The notes under the pieces are model-generated. The model ran no database searches and was not told the DNA's origin. It saw nothing but the letters and a program-made list of their open reading frames with translations. From Sulfidibacter corallicola (GTDB lineage Bacteria; Acidobacteriota; Holophagae; Acanthopleuribacterales; Acanthopleuribacteraceae), in the NCBI RefSeq assembly GCF_017498545.1, contig NZ_CP071793.1, positions 9,542,256 to 9,606,255 on the forward strand: a stretch of DNA of 64,000 bases, written 5' to 3'. How positions within the stretch are numbered: position 1 is the stretch's first letter; each line of letters starts with the position of its first letter. This document shows, one piece after another, positions 54,365 to 62,416 of the stretch. A program made the translations under genes and the position numbers.

Positions 54365-54396
54365 GAGGCCGGTAGGTAGTGGTGGAAAGGGGCCGC
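54365..54396 (+). promoter_or_regulatory. GGTAGGTAG-type hairpin element, copy e
   Basis: Exact core GGTAGGTAG (54371-54379) between GGCC (54367-54370) and GGCC (54391-54394), extendable with one mismatch. GGAAAGG lies on the 3' side. The terminase ATG is at 54401, so the 3' arm overlaps its ribosome-binding region. Confidence 0.5.
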
Positions 54397-54400
54397 CACC

Positions 54401-57148
54401 ATGACGAAATCGAAGCGCGATCATCGAAAGATCCTTGAAACCCTGCAAAACCCCGTTCGCTGGGGCGAAACCTACCTACAGAACCGGGATGGCTCACCGC
54501 GAACCTATTGGCCCCATCAGGTTGAAGACCTGATCTGCGACGAGCGAAACATTGTTCACCTAGACGGCCGCGACGTCGGTAAGTGCATGTGTGGGAATGT
54601 ACTTATCCTCGATACGCAAACTGGTGAACGGATTCGCATCGACCAGTTGAAACCCGGTCGCACGATTACCGTGCTCGCCCCAAACGGCAAACTCGAAACG
54701 ACGACGAACTATCAGGTACACGCGAACGGCCCCAGGCCCACCTTCAAGCTCACAACTCGGCTTGGTCGGTCGATCACCGCGACTGGCAATCACCCGTTTT
54801 TGACGGATCATGGATGGCGGACGCTCGACGACTTGCAGCCTAGATCCTGGCTGGCGGTACCCCGAAATCTACCCGTTTCGCTTCCTACAAACCCCGCAAT
54901 GACCGACGACCAGTTGCAATTGTTGGCGTTTCTTCTGGCGGATGGCTCCTTGACCAGCGGGAACGTGGTCTTTACCAAGGAAGACCCACTGATCGCGGAC
55001 GAATTCCAACTTGCTGTGGGGCGCACCTGGCCTTGGCTGACCACCCACCGATTCGATGAGATCAACTATCGCGTGGTCAACGACCCAGCCATCACGAGCA
55101 ACCGACTCAATGCTTGCCGCGCCTGGCTGGAAGGCCATGGCCTGTTCGGTTGCCGGTCCGAGAACAAGTTCATTCCCGACGAAATCTTTCGTTGCTCGAG
55201 CCGCCAGGTCGCCGTGTTCCTCGCCGCGTTGTTCGGCTGTGATGGCTGGTTCTGTTTGAAACGTCGCGGTACCACCATGCAACCAGAGGTCGGATATTGC
55301 TCGGCCTCGATGGCGGTGATCGACGGCATTGCCCACTTGCTGATGCGGGTCGGCATTGTCGCGCGGACTCGGACCCGAATGGTCGACGGTCGGCCTTACA
55401 GGGTCCTCGAAATCAAGCCCACAGCCTACATTCTTCGGTTCGAAAGGCTGATAGGCATGGCGGGTATCAAAGGCTTGAATTTGGCCGCGTTTTGCAGTGA
55501 TTTCGGTGGTTGTCCTGAAGACCCTGATAGCATTCCCAAGGCTCTGATTCAGAGGGTGTTAAGGTCAGAGAAAAGCATAGAAACCAAGTGTAACCAAGGG
55601 GGATTCGGCAGGTACAACACCCGCCGTTTCAAGCTCGGTCGAATTGCCCGCCAAACCCGATCGAGCGACCTCCACAAAGTTGCCGCCTCTGACATTTATT
55701 GGGACGAAGTCACTGCCATCGAACCCGCCGGCATCGCCGAAACATACGACTTGAGCGTGCCCGGGTACCGAAACTTCGTAGCCAACGACATCATCGTCCA
55801 CAACTCGATTTGCCTCACGACCGATTGCCTGCATTTCGGGTTCACGACCAAAGGCGGGAAGGGCCTCATCGCGGCGCCACACCAGGGCCAATTGGACACG
55901 CTTGCGGAGGAAATCGAGTATCAAGTCGACCACAATCCGGACTTAGCGCGGTCGATCGCCAAGACCCGAATGGGTGCACCCAAGATCATTCGCAAGCCCT
56001 ATTTTCGGGTGGAATTCACCAACGGCACCGTCCTGTACTTCCGGCCGGCAGGTGCCAACGGCGAATCATTCCGGTCACTCCACGTGCACCGCGTCTGGGT
56101 CGACGAAGGCGCCTGGCTGACCGAGCGGGCCTGGAAAGCGTTGCGCCAATGTCTGTTGACCGGGGGCCGGATGCGGATTTACTCGACGCCGAACGGCATG
56201 CGCAACACGACCTATTACCGGCTCACCACGAACAGCTCGTTCAAGGTGTTTCGCTGGCCGTCGTGGATCAGCCCTCTGTGGACCAAGGACCGGGAGCGAG
56301 ACTTGCTCGACTTCTACGGCGGTCGAGACACCGCAGGATGGCAACACGAGGTTGCGGGTGAACACGGCAAGCCAAGTTACAGCGCATTCAACCTCGATGC
56401 CTTCAACGCCTGTCGCAAAGAGGTGTTGGCATACAGCCGCATCGCTATCACGGGCGCCGAACTGACTGATTGTGCCGATGAGTCGGCTGTTTTCGATCGG
56501 CTCGAAATGTTGTTGAACCTGGAGCCACAGGACGGCGTGTTCTGGATCGGTGGCGACCTGGGCTATACCAACGACCCGACTGAATTGGTCGTGTTCCGCG
56601 AAGACGAAAGCGGCGGAAAACCAGTCCTAACGCTTTTCTTGCGAGTCCACATGGAGCAGGTGGCCTATCCGTGCATCTCTCAGGTCATCGCCCTGCTGGA
56701 TCACCATTTCTCCGCAACCGGAATTGGTGTGGACTACGGTGGGAACGGAATGGCGGTCGTTCAAGAGCTATTGGGCCTCGACAAGTACAAGTCGAATAGC
56801 CTGAACGGCCGATTGCTTGGCATCCATTTCGGCGGCATGACGACCGTGACCGTCCGCGGCGGGCAGGAAATCAAAAAGCGAACCAAAGAGCACATGACTC
56901 AGCTCATTAACGGAGCGCTTCAACGACGAGAGCTGATCATTCCTGCAAGCGATTCGGACATCGAAGACGAGTTCACCACGCATACCTATGTGTTGCGGGA
57001 CGGCCGCGTGATCTACAGTAAAGGACACGATCACATCATCGATGCCGTGCGGTGCGCCATGTTGGTGAGGGAACGAAGCCAAACGAACCAGGATGGCGGT
57101 CAGGCCAGGTGCGTTTTGCCTGTGGTGACCAATCCCGTTTTTCTTTGA
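54401..57148 (+). CDS. Terminase large subunit interrupted by an intein
   Basis: 915 codons. Residues 1-61 and 469-915 form the terminase (508 residues after splicing); residues 62-468 are the intein. The Walker A motif is split: GRDVGK before and S after the intein. Then come Walker B HRVWVDEGAWL and coupling motif STPNGM. The RNase H-like nuclease shows WIGGDLGYTNDPTELVVF, GIGVDYGGNG and DHIIDAVRCAM, holding the expected acidic residues. The enzyme packages phage DNA into proheads by ATP hydrolysis and cuts it. Without splicing the ATPase would be inactive. A hairpin element lies in its leader. It follows the small gene at 54005. Confidence 0.93.
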   Translation: MTKSKRDHRKILETLQNPVRWGETYLQNRDGSPRTYWPHQVEDLICDERNIVHLDGRDVGKCMCGNVLILDTQTGERIRIDQLKPGRTITVLAPNGKLETTTNYQVHANGPRPTFKLTTRLGRSITATGNHPFLTDHGWRTLDDLQPRSWLAVPRNLPVSLPTNPAMTDDQLQLLAFLLADGSLTSGNVVFTKEDPLIADEFQLAVGRTWPWLTTHRFDEINYRVVNDPAITSNRLNACRAWLEGHGLFGCRSENKFIPDEIFRCSSRQVAVFLAALFGCDGWFCLKRRGTTMQPEVGYCSASMAVIDGIAHLLMRVGIVARTRTRMVDGRPYRVLEIKPTAYILRFERLIGMAGIKGLNLAAFCSDFGGCPEDPDSIPKALIQRVLRSEKSIETKCNQGGFGRYNTRRFKLGRIARQTRSSDLHKVAASDIYWDEVTAIEPAGIAETYDLSVPGYRNFVANDIIVHNSICLTTDCLHFGFTTKGGKGLIAAPHQGQLDTLAEEIEYQVDHNPDLARSIAKTRMGAPKIIRKPYFRVEFTNGTVLYFRPAGANGESFRSLHVHRVWVDEGAWLTERAWKALRQCLLTGGRMRIYSTPNGMRNTTYYRLTTNSSFKVFRWPSWISPLWTKDRERDLLDFYGGRDTAGWQHEVAGEHGKPSYSAFNLDAFNACRKEVLAYSRIAITGAELTDCADESAVFDRLEMLLNLEPQDGVFWIGGDLGYTNDPTELVVFREDESGGKPVLTLFLRVHMEQVAYPCISQVIALLDHHFSATGIGVDYGGNGMAVVQELLGLDKYKSNSLNGRLLGIHFGGMTTVTVRGGQEIKKRTKEHMTQLINGALQRRELIIPASDSDIEDEFTTHTYVLRDGRVIYSKGHDHIIDAVRCAMLVRERSQTNQDGGQARCVLPVVTNPVFL
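54584..55804 (+). other. Intein with LAGLIDADG homing endonuclease
   Basis: 407 residues in frame. The first residue is Cys in CMCGNVLILDTQTGERI (block A). Block B is TATGNHPFLT with the conserved T-x-x-H. The end is TYDLSVPGYRNFVANDIIVHN split as block F (YDLSVPGYRNFVAND) and block G (IIVHN), followed by Ser as the +1 residue of the host protein. Two LAGLIDADG-type motifs (LAFLLADGSL and LAALFGCDGWF) mark a homing endonuclease. Insertion between Lys and Ser of the P-loop is a favoured intein site, since the empty site is highly conserved. Confidence 0.92.
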
Positions 57149-57668
57149 CGGGTTTAGGATCCGGTTTGAGGAGAGCTGGGCGCAGGAGATAGACCGTCTC
57201 CGCGCTAGCTGAGAGCATAAAGGAAAGTTGGCGAGCACACTTTGTCGTCAAATCATCCCCGTGCTTGCGCAATGCGATTAAGTTAAGGATTCAACCTTAG
57301 CGGTTAGGCCGGTAAGCAAAGGTGTAACAGACGGTTTTTGTATTTCGGTTCGTTGGCAGACGGCGTAGGTACTTTCAGCCCGGCTCGATGCTGGTGAGCG
57401 AACGGACAAACACCTCCTTTAACTTTTGGATTTGTGGGCTGGGCTTTCCGCGTAATAGCAATAACGGCAACGTGTTTTTAATTTTCGCCAAAGCTTGCGT
57501 GAGGCATATTTTGTAGTTGACCTTTTTCCTGAGGTTTGATCTCTTGACTATTTCTCGACAATCTATGCTACAGTAGTCCGGTCACAATTAAGTCAAATAT
57601 GTTTATTGCACAAGCGACCGTTTTAGTTGCACCACAGGCCACGATTTTGTCAGACACGAGCAATTTCT
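57149..57668. other. Intergenic stretch after the terminase
   Basis: About 520 bases without a supported gene, becoming AT-rich after about 57,470, where a cargo islet begins. Confidence 0.4.
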
Positions 57669-58075
57669 GTGAAGTTACTCTTGTTTGGGATAATCTTTTG
57701 GTTAGGTACAGTGAATAATTTAGCCTTTGATCCTTTTCCTGGGTCAAATCTTAAGCTACACGCAAACATCAAAATTGAGGAAAACACACCTTTAGACGAT
57801 AATTTAAACGCCGTCTAAGGATTTTTTAGATCCCAGTCGACGTTAGTTTCGGAAATCTTAAAAGGCATTTTTGAATACTACAAAACAATGCGTTCTCGAT
57901 ATGAGCGAATGGGGTCCAGTGGGTAAAAAATATGCCGGATTTTCAGTCATCAATCGAAATACCAGCATTGGTAAACCTTAATTACATTACTGTTAGCTGG
58001 CCATATGGAGGCTCGTCACTGATTGGACTAAGTTACACCTGTGATTGGGCTGAGGAGCATGGTCTCGGGGCGTAG
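57669..58075 (+). pseudogene. Broken DUF6985-like (immunity-type) gene
   Basis: Pieces in successive frames read like one protein: FDPFPGSNLKLHANIKIEEN (57669-57818, after a hydrophobic start KLLLFGIIFWLG), then SEILKGIFEYYKTMRSRYER, then VSWPYGGSSLIGLSYTCDWA and EEHGLG ending at TAG 58073-58075. The order of a helix with F-x-Y-Y, a beta part and the final D-W-x-x-E-H-G-L-G resembles the DUF6985 family often found with toxin immunity genes. That resemblance is from memory. Several frameshifts and stops make it nonfunctional. Confidence 0.4.
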
Positions 58076-58144
58076 TCAATAAAACCCGACTCGGTAAAGT
58101 TGGATCCGCTGATTGTGCAATTGTATGAATTGGAGATCAGTCTT

Positions 58145-59029
58145 ATGAACAAGAAAAAGAGAAAAGAAATGCAAAAAGCTTTAATTGAAGCTGCCGAAAG
58201 AAGAAGGCGAGAATCTCTTTGGAGCCCAGACCTTCCACCCGAAGAGCTGGAACATTTTGCAATTGAAGCTGCTGAAAGAAGAAGGCGAGAATCTCTTTGG
58301 AGCCCAGACCTTCCACCCGAAGAGCTGGAACATTTTTCAAAAGTCACTTCTCAGTATTTTGAGTGTTATCAAAGCATTTCAAAGAAATGTTCATTACCAC
58401 GGAGACCGATACACAATGAATCCCCTGGAAAAAGTCATTTTGGGGGTTCCTTTCTTTTTCCGGATCGAAAACCTCTACCCAAATCAAAAGACGGGACGCT
58501 ACTTACTCCGGTTTTTGAATTTTACGTAGACGAACTGCCATTTGTTCCTAGCCAATTAGATGGGACATTGTTAATTCAATTGTTCTTAGAATTAAATCAG
58601 TTTAATCCGAATCACTACGATAATTATTCACAATTGGAATACAGCGGAGGCGATTGGGAAATAATTACTTATGATTCGATTGAAAATTTAACTGAGCGCG
58701 TATCGAATAACGGCTTTGATCCAGATTTCCTAATATGGGATGAAGTTGTTACTTATCCTTGTTATCCCGACGACTTGGGAATTGTGCCAGACAACTTAGA
58801 AAAGCTATTTGAAGAACTTCCTCGTTCAAACGAAATGGCTGGTGAGAAAATCACAACCGGTTATTGGACACGAATTGGAGGGTGGCCAACTTGGTTAACT
58901 GGGAGCAATGTCGGCGATTTCTTAATTCAAATCGATGGAGACAGCAGTGGTATCAACCTAGGTTTTGATGGCCAATTGTATTTGGGGTTGGATAAAGGTA
59001 AATGGGAAATGGCGTGGGAAATCGGTTAA
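58145..59029 (+). CDS. DUF1963 (YwqG)-like protein
   Basis: 294 residues; ATG 58145 with GGAG 9 nt upstream. The C-terminal part has the DUF1963 hallmark: TRIGGWPTWLTGSNVGDFLI, then QIDGDSSGINLGFDGQLYLG, ending at DKGKWEMAWEIG. YwqG-type proteins are cytosolic with unproven activity; relatives are common as immunity or toxin-linked genes. The N-terminus has a 26-residue tandem duplication (IEAAERRRRESLWSP, then DLPPEELEHF, twice), an exact recent event. AT-rich and lying between terminase and portal genes, it is cargo rather than a packaging gene. Confidence 0.65.
   Translation: MNKKKRKEMQKALIEAAERRRRESLWSPDLPPEELEHFAIEAAERRRRESLWSPDLPPEELEHFSKVTSQYFECYQSISKKCSLPRRPIHNESPGKSHFGGSFLFPDRKPLPKSKDGTLLTPVFEFYVDELPFVPSQLDGTLLIQLFLELNQFNPNHYDNYSQLEYSGGDWEIITYDSIENLTERVSNNGFDPDFLIWDEVVTYPCYPDDLGIVPDNLEKLFEELPRSNEMAGEKITTGYWTRIGGWPTWLTGSNVGDFLIQIDGDSSGINLGFDGQLYLGLDKGKWEMAWEIG
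58183..58338 (+). repeat. 78-bp tandem duplication inside the DUF1963-like gene
   Basis: Two adjacent 78-base units (58183-58260 and 58261-58338) differ at very few positions, for example GCTGCC against GCTGCT. The unit length is a multiple of three, so the frame is kept and 26 residues are repeated. Confidence 0.9.
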
Positions 59030-59089
59030 ATGAAAATAGGTTACGCTAGAGTATCAAAAGCAGACGGTTCACAATCGTTAAATTTGTAA
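59030..59089 (+). pseudogene. N-terminal stub of a serine recombinase
   Basis: ATG 59030 opens a 19-codon frame reading MKIGYARVSKADGSQSLNL before TAA. This is the start of resolvase/invertase proteins, with the catalytic Ser in ARVSKADGSQSL. Nothing after the stop continues the family. It is a relic of a recombinase at the right edge of the cargo islet. Confidence 0.7.
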
Positions 59090-59164
59090 GCGGTACCTGC
59101 TGGCCTGTCGCATGGCCAACGTCGCCGAAATCAAGAGGAAGAACACTGCATCCGTCACATCGAA

Positions 59165-59185
59165 GACCATCCCGGTAGGTAGGTC
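59165..59185 (+). promoter_or_regulatory. GGTAGGTAG-type element, copy f
   Basis: Exact core GGTAGGTAG at 59174-59182. Arms are ambiguous: GACC (59165-59168) could pair with GGTC (59182-59185), or AGGTC (59181-59185) with GACCT (59192-59196). It lies about 170 nt upstream of the portal start. Confidence 0.4.
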
Positions 59186-59355
59186 AATAGAGACCTCGTT
59201 TCTCTACTCCACGACCAAGGTTTTCTCATGCGTTTCGGAACGGTTTTCAGCGGCACCGAAGCGCCAAGCGTGGCTTGGCATGATCTCGGATGTACAACCA
59301 AGTTCTTCGCGGGAATCGTCGAATTCCCGTCGACAATAAAGCATGGGGCAATTCC

Positions 59356-60840
59356 ATGAAAAACGACCCAGCGGTTTCAAGCTCAGATGCAATTGGGCCC
59401 CTCGCGACGGTCGCGGCCCTTGACCCATCGGCCTTTTCCACCATCCAAACCAACGAGGCCATCCCCTCGGGATGGACCGAGCGCGCCAAAAAAGCATGGG
59501 CCTTCTACCAAGAGGAACCCTTGGTCAAGAACTGCATCAACAGTTGGAAGACCTTCGCCGTCGGCGACTGTATCCAGTTCGCTTCCAACGACGACGACCT
59601 CAAGCAGGAAGCAAGCACCCTGGCCCAGCGCGTCCAGTTATCCACCTTCGTCAAGGACATGATTCTCCAACTGCTCGTCAAAGGCGATGCGGTTGGGTTC
59701 AAGTCAACCGATCCCAAAGGTGACCTGGCCGAACTGGTGTGTGTGAACCCGGTCTCGGTCAAGGTCACCTATGAAGACGGCAAACTCGTCAAAGCCGCCC
59801 AGCAGGCGGAAAACAACGTCGGCGACGGAGGCGTCAAGCTCCCCGTCGACCAACTTCTGCACCTCAAATGGGACGCGCCGACCTTCTCGCAGCGCGGCAA
59901 CAGCATGGTCCTGCCCGCGTTCGAGTCCATCGAACTCTTGCGAGACTACCGCCGCGCCGAACGTGCGATCGCCAAGCGCTGGACGACACCGCTCCGGTTG
60001 ATCAAGGTCGGCGGCAGCTACGGCCAAAAGATGGTGATGCCCGATCAGGCCATGTTGGAGCAGACCCGCGACATGATCAACCGGATGGACCTCAAAAGCG
60101 GGCTGGTGGTGCCGTTTTACGTGACTTGTGAGACCCACGGCACCGAGGGACAGGTCCTGAACGTCGAAGACAAGATCAGCGACGTCAAGGAAGACATCAT
60201 GGTCGCGCTCGGCCTGTCACGGAGCATGGTTACGGGAGACGGGCCCAACTTCGCGACGGCCTCCGTGTCGCTTCAGAAGATGCTGGTCATGATCCGGGAA
60301 ATCAAAGGGTTCGCCATCCGCATCCTCGATTGGGTGTTCGCTGATTGGATCGAAGCCAACGGCTATTCCGGCAAAAGCCTGCAATACCTGTTCAACGACC
60401 TGGACCCCACCGACGCCGTCGACTACAAGAAGCTATTGCTGGAACTCTACGACCGCAAATTGATATCCCGGTCGACCCTGCAAACCAAAATGGACCTGGT
60501 TCCCGATATCGAGCGCGACAATCGGGAACAGGAAAAGCGCTTGGACCTGTTCGACGAGCGAACGACCCGACCCATCATCGACCTGGTTGTGGCCGGAGTG
60601 TTGGACATCTCGCAGGCCAAAGCAATTCTCGGCCTGGACGATGGCGCCACAACTGAGGCCCAAGCGACCGCTTTGGATGGGTTGGGTACTCAGGCCTCGA
60701 ACAAGCTTTGTGACGACTGTGCCCACTTCGACGCGGACACCAACCATTGTCGGATCCATCGACGGGAAACCCTGTTCGATAGCCCGGCCTGTCGGTTTCT
60801 CTCACAAAAGCCGGATCCGGCCGCAGGTAGGGAAAGGTGA
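59356..60840 (+). CDS. Phage portal protein
   Basis: 494 residues from ATG 59356; an upstream frame from 59290 is less likely. The pattern (EEPLVKNCINSWKTF near the start, MILQLLVKGDAVGF, LVCVNPVSVKVTYEDGKLVK, LLHLKWDAPTFSQRGNSMVL, AIAKRWTTPLRLIKVGG) is that of tailed-phage portals. These dodecamers form the DNA entry vertex and bind terminase. The C-terminal end carries four Cys/His positions (CDDCAHFDADTNHCRIHRR, then SPACRF) that could bind zinc, unusual for portals. The stop overlaps the next start (GTGA). It directly follows the cargo islet and precedes the head genes. Confidence 0.8.
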   Translation: MKNDPAVSSSDAIGPLATVAALDPSAFSTIQTNEAIPSGWTERAKKAWAFYQEEPLVKNCINSWKTFAVGDCIQFASNDDDLKQEASTLAQRVQLSTFVKDMILQLLVKGDAVGFKSTDPKGDLAELVCVNPVSVKVTYEDGKLVKAAQQAENNVGDGGVKLPVDQLLHLKWDAPTFSQRGNSMVLPAFESIELLRDYRRAERAIAKRWTTPLRLIKVGGSYGQKMVMPDQAMLEQTRDMINRMDLKSGLVVPFYVTCETHGTEGQVLNVEDKISDVKEDIMVALGLSRSMVTGDGPNFATASVSLQKMLVMIREIKGFAIRILDWVFADWIEANGYSGKSLQYLFNDLDPTDAVDYKKLLLELYDRKLISRSTLQTKMDLVPDIERDNREQEKRLDLFDERTTRPIIDLVVAGVLDISQAKAILGLDDGATTEAQATALDGLGTQASNKLCDDCAHFDADTNHCRIHRRETLFDSPACRFLSQKPDPAAGRER

Positions 60841-60847
60841 TCGCGGC
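60820..60847 (+). promoter_or_regulatory. GGTAGGTAG-type hairpin element, copy g
   Basis: Short core AGGTAGGG (60825-60832) between perfect 5-bp arms GCCGC (60820-60824) and GCGGC (60843-60847). The GTG start of the next gene (60837) is inside the loop, at the portal/MuF overlap. This is the weakest core match. Confidence 0.3.
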
Positions 60848-62372
60848 AACAGCAGCTCGGACACGCGACCCGCTAGCGATTGCGATTCGCAACGCGACCA
60901 TTGAAACGGTCGCCGACCGGAACCAATACACCGAGAAGACCGTGTCGGAATTGGTTGCGCTGCTGGAAGCCACACAAAAGGATGTCCATCGGATCATGTT
61001 GCGGGCGAAGACGCAAAACATGGTGGAGAACGACAAACGAGCAAAGACCCATGGCCTTCAGACTCTCGAAAAGGAAATCAGCGCCATAGTCGGCGATCTC
61101 CGCGCCAACAGCTCATTGTTGTTTCGGCGGACGATTCGGGAAGCCTTCAAAAACGGCATTCGGGGTGGGGCTCAAACACTCATGGCCGCGAGCCTTCCGT
61201 ATTTCAAGGACCTGGCGCCGAGGGGCTTGAACAAGTTGACCACGTCGGTGTTCCAGGTTATCGACCGCGACGCCTTAGATTTCCTGGCCAAGTACACGGT
61301 TCGCTTGTCAGGCGACGTATCCCGCGAATTGCGCGATGGGATCAAGCGCACCCTGTTGACCGGCATCGTGCGCGGCCTCAGTTCGGAGCAAATCGCCAAA
61401 GAGATGGGCCAGGTCATTCCCGACCTGGAATCGTTTCGAAATGCAGGTGGCCGGGTGTTTTCGAAGGCGCAATATCGGTTGGAACTCATTGCCCGAACCG
61501 AGACCTTGCGTGCGCACAACCAAGGACGGGTCACCTTCTACCAACAAGTCGGTGTCGAGAAAGTGGAATGGCTCACCCTGGACGATGAACGGGTATGTCC
61601 AGTCTGTGGACCACTGAACGGCCAAGTGTTTCCTATCGATCAGCCTCTTGACCAACCGCGGCATCCGAACTGCCGGTGCACGCACGTGCCGGCGGGTGAC
61701 TTCGAAGTTGCCGAGCCTGGCCGCAAACAGAAAGGCGGACTCAAGCCACCGGATGAAATCAACCGTCTGGCGAAGGTCAAAGCCACCAAGCGACGCGAAC
61801 GTACTCGCGCCTTCAACAGTGGCGACCCCGCGCAATTGAAAGCCTTGCCCTCTGGTCAACTCGCGCAATTGTCGATCGACGAAGGGTTGAGCCTGTGGCG
61901 ATCCAAATCCGAGTTGGTGGCCCAGTTGAACCGCCAAAACCCTGCCGTCGACCACAGCCGCCTGGACGGCGCAGCATTGCAAGCAACTTTACGGGCCGCA
62001 AACATCGGTCGCCGCCGTGATCGCTCCGAGTTGCTGGCGCAGCTCAAGCGCGCGCAAGCCGAAATGATTGCCCTTCGCGAGAAAGCGGAGGCCCTGACGC
62101 TCAGCGACTTGACGGTGGCCGAACTGCGGGAGCTGGCCAAAGCCTATTCGGTGCCGGTGACCGTCACCCGAAAGGACGTGATCGACATCGCGACCGACCG
62201 ATACCCCAAACGCGATTGGACGGAAGTGGCTGGCGCCGAGCTGGCCGCCCTTCGTCGCAAGATGGGCCTGAGCACCGTCAAGACCAAGGATCAATTGATT
62301 CGAGCCATCGAAGACCGCCTGGGTGCGCGCCTGGCCAAAAAGGCCATCAACCGTCCGACACTTCGCAAGTGA
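60837..62372 (+). CDS. SPP1 gp7/MuF-like minor head protein
   Basis: 511 residues; GTG 60837 overlaps the portal stop by 4 nt. The gp7/MuF domain is near residues 170-285: LIARTETLRAHNQGRVTFY, then VEWLTLDDERVCPVCGPLNG, then RHPNCRCTHVPAG. The R-T-E, D-x-x-V-C-x-x-C and H-P-N-C-R-C motifs are diagnostic. These proteins enter the capsid with the portal and aid head assembly or early DNA entry. Near the C-terminus two SAP/HeH-type helix-extended-loop-helix motifs occur (LTVAELRELAKAYSVPV; ELAALRRKMGLSTVKTKDQL), which bind nucleic acid in other proteins. The reader should expect an RNA- or DNA-contacting tail. Confidence 0.85.
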   Translation: MIAATAARTRDPLAIAIRNATIETVADRNQYTEKTVSELVALLEATQKDVHRIMLRAKTQNMVENDKRAKTHGLQTLEKEISAIVGDLRANSSLLFRRTIREAFKNGIRGGAQTLMAASLPYFKDLAPRGLNKLTTSVFQVIDRDALDFLAKYTVRLSGDVSRELRDGIKRTLLTGIVRGLSSEQIAKEMGQVIPDLESFRNAGGRVFSKAQYRLELIARTETLRAHNQGRVTFYQQVGVEKVEWLTLDDERVCPVCGPLNGQVFPIDQPLDQPRHPNCRCTHVPAGDFEVAEPGRKQKGGLKPPDEINRLAKVKATKRRERTRAFNSGDPAQLKALPSGQLAQLSIDEGLSLWRSKSELVAQLNRQNPAVDHSRLDGAALQATLRAANIGRRRDRSELLAQLKRAQAEMIALREKAEALTLSDLTVAELRELAKAYSVPVTVTRKDVIDIATDRYPKRDWTEVAGAELAALRRKMGLSTVKTKDQLIRAIEDRLGARLAKKAINRPTLRK

Positions 62373-62374
62373 TT

Positions 62375-62396
62375 GCTTTAGGTAGATAGGGAGAGC
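62375..62396 (+). promoter_or_regulatory. GGTAGGTAG-type hairpin element, copy h
   Basis: Core TTTAGGTAGA (62377-62386), inside arms GCTTT (62375-62379) and AGAGC (62392-62396) with one G-T pair. It is followed by GAGGTGG and the ATG at 62417. The stretch TTGCTTTAGGTAGA is the same as in copy b 44 kb away. Confidence 0.5.
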
Positions 62397-62416
62397 GTTT
62401 TTCAACGAGGTGGCGC

